Positions 1 to 5,134 of a stretch of 5,726 nt of DNA are shown here, one piece after another. Source of the DNA: UBA1227 sp045599345 (GTDB lineage Bacteria; Bacillota; Clostridia; Oscillospirales; Acutalibacteraceae); contig JAZRVV010000016.1 in the NCBI GenBank assembly GCA_045599345.1, forward strand, positions 1 to 5,726, given 5' to 3'. The position numbers were made by a program, and so were the translations under genes. The notes below the pieces were generated by a model. The model did not search any database. It saw nothing but the letters and a program-made list of their open reading frames with translations, and was not told the DNA's origin. Every line of letters begins with the position of its first letter. Within the stretch, counting starts at the first letter, position 1.

Positions 1-16
1 TTGAGGTTAGTTTCAT

Positions 17-1354
17 ATGTTAGCTTCAGTTCGTAAGTTTTTAGCATCTGACATATTCTTGATATTGATGGCAGTGGTTGCGGCTGTAATTATCTGTGTG
101 GATCAAATGCTTGGTACACCAGTGTATTACGGTCTTTCTATATATTTCGGATTTTTGTGTTTCATTGTTTTGGCACTGTCCGATGATATGCTGTCTATGC
201 TAGGTCCAGCACTGTTGATGTTGTCATTTGTCATACAGTACAAAAACAGCTTTGATGCGTATATGGAGTACCTGTGGGGCATACCTATACTTGTTGTATG
301 TGTGATACTCCATGCTGTGTTGGGTAGGTCTAGTTTTGTAGGTCTTAAGGTTTCTTCTCTTCGTTTGTTTAAGCCTATTTGCTTTACTTGTATTGCACTG
401 TTTTTGGGTGGCGTTGGCAGTCTGTCTTTAGGGGACTATTTCTCGACATTATCAATTGTTTATATGATATGCCTAGGACCTGTTGTATTGCTTCTTTATT
501 GGTACTTTAGTAGTAGGTTTGCAAGTTCATCATCGTTTAGTTTTGTTAGGCTTGCAAAGATTATGGTAGTGGTATCTTGCTTTTTGATATTCGCTATCTT
601 TGAGTACTATGGAGAGCATTGGGCTAAGTTTATTGCATCCCCAAATATCTTGCCGTTCCAGTGGAGAAATAATGCATGTACATTGCTGATGATTTCAATG
701 CCATTTGGATTCTATTTAAGTAAAGAGAAAAGTGGTTGGTACTTCTTGGTTCCAGTTTTGACGTGTGTGGCATTTGTATTGTCTGGTTCACGTGGCGGAT
801 TATTGTTTGGATTGCTGGAATTCTTGATACTTGTTATTTACTATTCGGTGGTGGATAAGTCACATCGTGCTTTGTATTTATCAGTATTAGGTGTTGGCTT
901 AGTTTGTGGCGTTGTAATTCTAGTAAGGTATTCTGATTATTTGTCGTATACATTGGGTAGGTTTACATCATCAAAGGAAAACTTTAGAAGGATAGGGCTG
1001 TGGAAACGTTCGGTAACTGACTTTTTGTCAAATCCTTTGACTGGTAGGGGAATAGGTTACATGGGTAATAGGGATTTCCATCCGTCAAAGGTGGGACAAC
1101 TTTGCTGGTATCACTCATCAATTCCACAGGTAATTGGTAGTATGGGTATTGTTGGTATTTTGGCTTATGGATATCAACTTGTTTGTAGAGTAAAAGTTCT
1201 TAGGGGATTAGGTTCTGTGGGTGCTTGTGCACTGTTGTCACTGGTTGGACTTGAGCTTATGTCGCTTGTAAATCCAGGAATTTTTACACCAGCATATCTC
1301 ATAATTATTACAATTGTAATGGCTTGTGCAGAAAGGGCTTCGTCTAATGTTTGA
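17..1354 (+). CDS. O-antigen ligase/polymerase family (Wzy_C-like) membrane protein
   Basis: This 445-residue protein is almost entirely hydrophobic, with roughly ten to twelve membrane segments. Its pattern fits the O-antigen ligase/polymerase family: QWRNN at 215-219, SGSRGG at 256-261 at the end of a helix, a polar loop with FRRIGLWK at 323-330 and NPLTGRGIG at 339-347, then YHSSIPQVIGSMG at 365-377, where the family usually has a conserved His before a 'GxxG' helix. Members join or polymerise lipid-linked glycans on the outer face of the membrane. The acceptor and donor are not identifiable here. The start is bounded: in-frame stops lie at 2-4 and 8-10, and GAGG at 3-6 sits 10 nt before the ATG. 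The gene uses AGG for most arginines, unlike the operon that follows. No other polysaccharide genes are visible, although the left side is cut off. The family call is fairly sure; the choice between ligase and polymerase is open. Confidence 0.8.
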   Translation: MLASVRKFLASDIFLILMAVVAAVIICVDQMLGTPVYYGLSIYFGFLCFIVLALSDDMLSMLGPALLMLSFVIQYKNSFDAYMEYLWGIPILVVCVILHAVLGRSSFVGLKVSSLRLFKPICFTCIALFLGGVGSLSLGDYFSTLSIVYMICLGPVVLLLYWYFSSRFASSSSFSFVRLAKIMVVVSCFLIFAIFEYYGEHWAKFIASPNILPFQWRNNACTLLMISMPFGFYLSKEKSGWYFLVPVLTCVAFVLSGSRGGLLFGLLEFLILVIYYSVVDKSHRALYLSVLGVGLVCGVVILVRYSDYLSYTLGRFTSSKENFRRIGLWKRSVTDFLSNPLTGRGIGYMGNRDFHPSKVGQLCWYHSSIPQVIGSMGIVGILAYGYQLVCRVKVLRGLGSVGACALLSLVGLELMSLVNPGIFTPAYLIIITIVMACAERASSNV

Positions 1355-1366
1355 CGAAGCTCTTTT
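1332..1366 (+). terminator. Rho-independent terminator overlapping the ligase-like gene's 3' end
   Basis: The arms 1332-1344 and 1353-1365 pair over 13 bp with one G:U wobble, around the 8-nt loop TAATGTTT, and the 3' arm runs into TTTT at 1363-1366. The stop codon TGA (1352-1354) lies at the loop/stem junction, so the last codons of the gene form the 5' arm. The short T-run makes it a moderate terminator. Confidence 0.75.
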
Positions 1367-1379
1367 AATATGTTATATT
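1351..1379 (+). promoter_or_regulatory. Promoter of the tetR-led operon (extended -10)
   Basis: TTGACG at 1351-1356 matches five of six bases of the -35 consensus. A 17-nt spacer leads to TATATT at 1374-1379, preceded by TG at 1371-1372 with one intervening base, which makes an extended -10. Transcription would start near 1386, about 30 nt before the repressor's ATG. The -35 lies inside the 3' arm of the preceding terminator. The call rests on consensus match and spacing only. Confidence 0.6.
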
Positions 1380-1386
1380 AAGTAAA

Positions 1387-1400
1387 ATGAATTGGTTCAT
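1387..1400. promoter_or_regulatory. Candidate TetR operator palindrome
   Basis: ATGAA (1387-1391) and TTCAT (1396-1400) form a perfect inverted repeat around TTGG. It lies at about +1 to +15 relative to the predicted transcription start and just before the repressor's ribosome binding site. A TetR dimer bound there would block its own promoter. Symmetry and placement support the call, but each half-site is only 5 bp, so chance is possible in AT-rich DNA. Confidence 0.4.
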
Positions 1401-1402
1401 AA

Positions 1403-1408
1403 AGAGGG
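1403..1408 (+). promoter_or_regulatory. Ribosome binding site deciding the tetR start
   Basis: AGAGGG lies 7 nt before ATG 1416. An upstream in-frame TTG at 1392 has no comparable site in front of it and would fall inside the candidate operator. The ATG is therefore preferred. Confidence 0.7.
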
Positions 1409-1415
1409 TTGTACT

Positions 1416-1943
1416 ATGCCAAAAGTAATTAAAGATTTAGACAAAACAATACTTGAAATAGCTACAAAACAGCTGTTTGAAAAGGGCTATGCCAAAATGA
1501 CTATGAGGTCAGTTTCGGATGAGTGCGGAATAGCTGTTGGTACGCTATACAACTATTATAAATCAAAGGACGTTATTGTAGCTGACGTAATGCTTGTTGA
1601 TTGGAACGCAATGATTAAATCGGTTTCTAGTTCTTGCTTGTCTGCTAAATCTATTCATGAGGCTTTCAAGTTCCTCTATGATGGCGTAATGTCTTTCTCT
1701 GAGAAGTATACGCCTGTATGGCAGGAATATGGCAATGAGGTTTCAATCAGGCAAAAGATGCCAGATAAATTTGACCTTTTGACAACTCAACTTGCAAATG
1801 TCTTAAATGAGGTCCTTGTACGTTGTCACGACGAAAAGGATCCTTTTATGAGTGTATTCCTTGCTGAGGTTATACTCAATGCCGCAACAAAACACGGACT
1901 TGAATATTCTAACGTGTCCCGTATTTTGGAGCGTATGTTTTAG
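1416..1943 (+). CDS. TetR/AcrR-family transcriptional regulator
   Basis: The protein has 175 residues from ATG 1416; a longer reading from TTG 1392 is less likely because the good Shine-Dalgarno site precedes the ATG. Residues 10-55 form the TetR DNA-binding domain. A first helix (KTILEIATKQLFEKGYAKMT) leads to a helix-turn-helix with MRSVSDECGIAVGTLYNYYKSK at about 30-51, including the hallmark GTLYNYY recognition helix. Residues 56-175 are helical and variable, as expected for the ligand-binding and dimerisation domain; the ligand cannot be read from them. The gene heads a tightly spaced operon and follows its own promoter and a candidate operator palindrome, so it probably represses itself and the four genes downstream until an inducer binds. 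Only 39 nt separate it from the next gene. The family is certain; the role as local repressor is inferred from position. Confidence 0.93.
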   Translation: MPKVIKDLDKTILEIATKQLFEKGYAKMTMRSVSDECGIAVGTLYNYYKSKDVIVADVMLVDWNAMIKSVSSSCLSAKSIHEAFKFLYDGVMSFSEKYTPVWQEYGNEVSIRQKMPDKFDLLTTQLANVLNEVLVRCHDEKDPFMSVFLAEVILNAATKHGLEYSNVSRILERMF

Positions 1944-1967
1944 TAGCAAATGTCTTAATATAAATTT

Positions 1968-1974
1968 CGGGGGT
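1968..1974 (+). promoter_or_regulatory. Unusual G-run ribosome binding site of the SDR gene
   Basis: CGGGGGT, 8 nt before ATG 1983, is the only purine-rich site in the gap. It pairs with the anti-Shine-Dalgarno sequence less completely than the GGAGG or AAGGG sites of the later genes. The rest of the gap is AT-rich. Confidence 0.45.
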
Positions 1975-1982
1975 ATTTTTTA

Positions 1983-2888
1983 ATGAAAGTCGTACTCGCA
2001 GGCGCATTTGGTAAACTCGGCTCTGACATTCTTCGCGCACTTGTAGCAGAAGGTCACGATGTAACTGCTGCAGACCTTGTAATTCGCGAACTTGAAGGGC
2101 TCGACTCAAATGCCTACAAAACAAGACAGATTGATATCACAGATCCAGAAAACATTGCTGGCCTCTGCGACGGCGCTGACGTTGTAATCACAACTTGTGG
2201 TCTCACTGGTGCTTCAACAAAGGTAAACAACTATGATATCGATTTCCTTGGCAACTTGAACCTTGTAAACGAGGCTAAAAAGGCTAATGTTAATCATTTC
2301 GTTTACATTTCGGTTATCAATGCTGACAAGGGTGACGGAATTCCAATGGTTAACTCTAAGTACCTCTTGGAAGCAGAACTCAAGGCTTCTGGTCTTACTT
2401 ATGTTATCCATCGTCCAACAGGTTATTTCTATGACATCGCACACGTATTCTGGCCAATGATCTTAAAGGGTGAGATTCAGCTCCTTAAGGGCACACCTAA
2501 GAAGGCTAACGTTATCGACACAATGGACTTTGCAAAGTTCATCGTTGAGACAATGTGCGAAGAAAACAAGATGTACAACGTTGGTGGTACAGAGACATAC
2601 ACTTACCAAGAAATTGGTCAGATGTTCTGGGAAGCTGCTGGTAACACAGGTGATGTTCCAATTAAGTATGCTCCAGCATGGATGTTCTCAATGCTTGCTA
2701 TGCTTCCAAAGATCAAAGCACAGGGCAAGTCAGACATTATGAAGTTCTCCAAGTTCACACTTTCTAATGACTGCTATGGTGATCATGAAGTTCCTGGTCT
2801 CTCATTCAAGCAGTACATTATGGAGAAATCATACGCAAAGCGTATAGAGGATGAATTAGCAGCAAAGGCTGCAGCGGAGGCTAAGTAA
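1983..2888 (+). CDS. Atypical SDR NAD(P)-binding reductase (NmrA/divinyl-reductase-like)
   Basis: This 301-residue soluble protein opens with a Rossmann fold: GAFGKLG at 7-13 is the GxxGxxG dinucleotide loop and D31 ends the second strand, a placement that often favours NAD(H). DITD at 51-54, ADVVITTCG at 65-73, HFVYISV at 105-111 and SGLTYVIHRPTGYF at 136-149 follow the order seen in atypical (extended-like) SDRs. The usual YxxxK is missing: K126 is present, but M122 stands where the Tyr should be. NmrA-like proteins and divinyl-(proto)chlorophyllide reductases also lack the classical motif, and the KYLLEAEL...GLTY...RPT stretch resembles the latter. These families reduce vinyl groups, quinones or bilins, or only sense NAD(P). 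The substrate here is unknown. The C-terminus is a charged Ala/Lys/Glu tail whose codons carry the next gene's ribosome binding site. The fold call is firm; the subfamily is tentative. Confidence 0.8.
   Translation: MKVVLAGAFGKLGSDILRALVAEGHDVTAADLVIRELEGLDSNAYKTRQIDITDPENIAGLCDGADVVITTCGLTGASTKVNNYDIDFLGNLNLVNEAKKANVNHFVYISVINADKGDGIPMVNSKYLLEAELKASGLTYVIHRPTGYFYDIAHVFWPMILKGEIQLLKGTPKKANVIDTMDFAKFIVETMCEENKMYNVGGTETYTYQEIGQMFWEAAGNTGDVPIKYAPAWMFSMLAMLPKIKAQGKSDIMKFSKFTLSNDCYGDHEVPGLSFKQYIMEKSYAKRIEDELAAKAAAEAK
2876..2880 (+). promoter_or_regulatory. Ribosome binding site inside the SDR gene's last codons
   Basis: GGAGG lies within the final codons of the SDR gene, 9 nt before ATG 2890. The stop codon and the next start are one base apart, which suggests translational coupling of the two enzymes. 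Confidence 0.75.
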
Positions 2889-2889
2889 T

Positions 2890-3768
2890 ATGTATTATCT
2901 TGTATTATTTATTGCAGCTTTAATCTTTTGCTGCGTTGGTTTTAAAGAGTTTGTATGGTTTATGTCAGTTGGTTATGGCCTTTCTGTATGCGGTATAGGT
3001 CTTGCTAACATAATCGTTATTTTAACCGGTGGTAGTCTTGGTGGCTTGGATTTCGGTCTTACTGGTCTTCCACTTTGGATTGCAATCGCACAGAGCGTAT
3101 TGTTCGTAGGTTACGGTATTCGTCTTGGTGGATTCCTTCTTATCCGTGAGCTCAAAAATGCAGCTTACAAGAAGACTTTACAGGAAGCATCAGGCGCAGA
3201 GCCACCAATCTTTGTTAAGGTTGTTATGTGGTTCTTGATGGGTGCTCTTTATCTTGCACAGACAGCAGGCCTCAACTATCGTATCCACAACGATTCTGAC
3301 GCTGTTATCCTTCCAATCGTTGGTCTTGTTATTTCACTTATCGGTGTTATCACAGAGGCTACTGCTGACAAGCAGAAGGGTGCACAGAAGAAGGCAGACC
3401 CTAACATGGTAGCAACCAAGGGCCTCTTTAAGCTTGTTCGTTGCCCTAACTATTTTGGTGAGGTAACATTCTGGACAGGTACATTTATCTCTGGTCTTTC
3501 TTCTTACCATGGCTTTGGCCAGTGGCTTGTTGCTATTATCGGTTACATTGCAATCGTTTACATCATGTTCAACGGTTGTCAGAGACTTGATAAGCGTCAG
3601 TCCAAGAGACTTGCTGGTAACCCAGAGTTTGAAAAGTATGCAACATCAACACCAATCCTTATCCCATTCATTCCTTGGTATTATCACGTTGATCCAGCAA
3701 CAATGAAGAAAGAAATTGCGATGGACCATGCGAAGAAGCTCGCTAAAGAGCAGGAGAAGAAGGGTTAA
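2890..3768 (+). CDS. DUF1295/steroid 5-alpha-reductase-like integral membrane protein
   Basis: This 292-residue membrane protein has about six or seven hydrophobic segments (roughly 1-18, 22-46, 60-85, 107-127, 138-156, 192-204 and 209-229). Its diagnostic features belong to the DUF1295/steroid 5-alpha-reductase C-terminal family: YGIRLGGFLLIRE at 75-87, EATADKQK at 156-163, and TKGLFKLVRCPNYFGE at 176-191 followed by W195 and G197. A basic cytoplasmic stretch (ERxxKR-like, 233-240) and a proline-rich end (ILIPFIPW at 256-263) complete the pattern. Characterised relatives use NADPH to reduce a double bond conjugated to a carbonyl in steroids, polyprenols or enoyl-CoAs; others in this fold are methyltransferases. 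The usual RHPNYFGE reads RCPNYFGE here; Cys before PNY also occurs in trans-2-enoyl-CoA-reductase-like members. One base separates it from the SDR gene, so the two may act in sequence on a lipophilic substrate. The charged C-terminal tail is unexplained. Confidence 0.82.
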   Translation: MYYLVLFIAALIFCCVGFKEFVWFMSVGYGLSVCGIGLANIIVILTGGSLGGLDFGLTGLPLWIAIAQSVLFVGYGIRLGGFLLIRELKNAAYKKTLQEASGAEPPIFVKVVMWFLMGALYLAQTAGLNYRIHNDSDAVILPIVGLVISLIGVITEATADKQKGAQKKADPNMVATKGLFKLVRCPNYFGEVTFWTGTFISGLSSYHGFGQWLVAIIGYIAIVYIMFNGCQRLDKRQSKRLAGNPEFEKYATSTPILIPFIPWYYHVDPATMKKEIAMDHAKKLAKEQEKKG

Positions 3769-3770
3769 TT

Positions 3771-4415
3771 ATGGATTTTATTAGTTTAGCTCAGCCTACA
3801 CTCACAGCTGACTATTCTGTACTAATGGCAATAGTTGACTTTTTGCCAGTACTTTTCTATTTCCTTGCAGCGTGGCTTGTAACAAAGGACTTGTATCCAC
3901 ACGTTGGTAAAACAACCTATGCACTACTTTCTGCTGGTTGCTACATGGTATTTATTGGTGGAGCATTTAAGGCGCTTTGGAAGCTCCTTTTCTGCTTCGG
4001 CATTAACTATCCAGTCCTTTTCACATCTTTCTTCCCAATGCAGGGCCCTGGCTTCTGTCTTTACCTTGCTGGCCTTATCATGGCCTTTCGTGGTATCAAG
4101 AAAGATGGCGCAGCACTTAATGCGGTTACTGCCACAACAATGATTGCTTCAACACCACTCCTTGCACTCCAATCAATCGGTAGTATTGGTAGCCTTGTTG
4201 CTTTGGCAATTATGGGCTTTAAGAGAAAATCCGTAGTGGCTGGTATTTACTTTATCTTGTCACTCGTTTTCTTGCTTGGTATGGTAGGTCTCTCTATTGC
4301 TCTTGACAGTTCACTTGGTTGGGCTAACTGGCTTGAACAGGGTGTAAACACTGTTGGTCAGGTATTCTTCTTCCTTGGCGCACTCAAGATGCACAAGAAG
4401 GGATATGTAAATTAG
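3771..4415 (+). CDS. Six-helix membrane protein of unknown function
   Basis: I do not recognise this 214-residue protein. It has about six hydrophobic segments (near 15-37, 49-77, 82-107, 118-149, 155-178 and 186-206), short loops and a small basic C-terminus (KMHKKGYVN). Features worth noting are the aromatic-rich stretch GGAFKALWKLLFCFGINYPV at 63-82, FFPMQGPGF at 87-95, and a Gly/Ser-rich helix with IGSIGSLVAL at 136-145. There is no obvious ATP-binding, haem-binding CxxCH or transporter signature. It starts 2 nt after the DUF1295 gene stops, with AAGGG at 3760-3764 as ribosome binding site, so it is very probably co-translated. From its place between a membrane reductase and a soluble reductase-like protein it could be a transporter, a membrane anchor or an electron-transfer partner, but this is speculation. 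Confidence 0.8.
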   Translation: MDFISLAQPTLTADYSVLMAIVDFLPVLFYFLAAWLVTKDLYPHVGKTTYALLSAGCYMVFIGGAFKALWKLLFCFGINYPVLFTSFFPMQGPGFCLYLAGLIMAFRGIKKDGAALNAVTATTMIASTPLLALQSIGSIGSLVALAIMGFKRKSVVAGIYFILSLVFLLGMVGLSIALDSSLGWANWLEQGVNTVGQVFFFLGALKMHKKGYVN

Positions 4416-4432
4416 AAAGGGTAGTATTTGTT

Positions 4433-5095
4433 ATGACAAATGCACTTGAAATAGCAAAAAAGTATTTTGATGTTAGAGAACTTGAAGTTCCAGCTGATTA
4501 TGCATCAATGAAGACATCAAAGATGAGTACATCTATTGAGCAGTACTACATTGATGGTCTTGGCAACATGACATTCCAGCATGCGAAGGGCATGATGGGA
4601 CTCATGAAAATGGAAATGATGTGCGTCACACCAATTGATCGTGATTTGCCACTGTTTTCATTTGATATTATCGATGTAATGGGCAACTATACATTGATAA
4701 TCGAGCTTTACGATGTAATGCTTGATAAGGATGATAAATTGAATCTTGCTCTTGAAGAAATTAAGGATTCATATTCATCCTTGCCAGACGACGACAGAGG
4801 AGAGCATTGGTATGACAATATCAAGATGAGCTCATCTGTTTCAAAGAAGGGCAAGAAGAAGGTTCTTTTGGCACCTTGTGATGAACTCTTTGAAAAGTAC
4901 ATTTCAAAGTATTTTGAATATGCTTCTGGTTTGGAACTTGTATCTTCTCCTGAAGCAAAACGTGTTGCATCTGATGGCTATGTTCAAGGACTTCTTGACA
5001 ACGGTGGTCCATCAACAGATATCTTTGTTGATATGCTTGGTAAAGACAAGACAACAGAATACTTTAAAAAGTACATTTTTGGTACTGAAAGATAA
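4433..5095 (+). CDS. Ferredoxin-dependent bilin-reductase-like protein (putative)
   Basis: This is a 220-residue soluble protein with no signal peptide or membrane segment. By eye it resembles ferredoxin-dependent bilin reductases (PcyA/HY2 family). CVTPIDRDLPLFSFDII at 64-80 parallels the family's 'V-x-P-x-x-x-DLPxFGxDxV' strand and keeps an Asp (D78) at the place of the catalytic Asp of PcyA. GNYTLIIELYDVM at 84-96 parallels the next strand. The C-terminal stretch from Y183 to F216 (IFVDMLGKDKTTEYFKKYIF at 197-216) parallels the family's closing 'FG-x-x-W-x-E-x-Y/F-I-x-x-x-LFD' helices. The His of PcyA is not obviously kept; MMC occupies that region, and the motif is two residues shorter. 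Known members reduce biliverdin with ferredoxin electrons. The substrate here is unknown, and neither haem oxygenase nor ferredoxin is encoded nearby. It has GAAAGGG at 4415-4421 upstream and is the last gene of the operon. The CDS is certain; the family call is tentative. Confidence 0.55.
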   Translation: MTNALEIAKKYFDVRELEVPADYASMKTSKMSTSIEQYYIDGLGNMTFQHAKGMMGLMKMEMMCVTPIDRDLPLFSFDIIDVMGNYTLIIELYDVMLDKDDKLNLALEEIKDSYSSLPDDDRGEHWYDNIKMSSSVSKKGKKKVLLAPCDELFEKYISKYFEYASGLELVSSPEAKRVASDGYVQGLLDNGGPSTDIFVDMLGKDKTTEYFKKYIFGTER

Positions 5096-5099
5096 AATT

Positions 5100-5130
5100 A
5101 GGCCTCCACTTTTCGTGGAGGCCTGTTTTT
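5100..5130. terminator. Bidirectional Rho-independent terminator between convergent genes
   Basis: A perfect 10-bp GC-rich stem (5100-5109 with 5115-5124) encloses the loop TTTTC. On the plus strand it is followed by GTTTTT; on the minus strand it is followed by TAATTTTATC, so it can also end the convergent CorC-like transcript. It begins 4 nt after the bilin-reductase-like stop codon. Confidence 0.88.
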
Positions 5131-5134
5131 GTGT

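Noticed and set aside
1392..1415. Longer repressor starting at TTG 1392.
   Set aside because: It has no ribosome binding site and would lie in the candidate operator; AGAGGG is correctly placed for ATG 1416, and the extra eight residues add nothing to the TetR domain.
1944..1982. Possible second promoter before the SDR gene (AT-rich TTAATATAAAT).
   Set aside because: -10-like hexamers exist, but no acceptable -35 lies 16-18 nt upstream of any of them; the gap is better read as an intra-operon spacer.
1909..2444. Minus-strand reading frames 1909-2124 and 2214-2444 opposite the SDR gene.
   Set aside because: They are shadows of a well-supported Rossmann-fold gene, with no ribosome binding site or recognisable domain.
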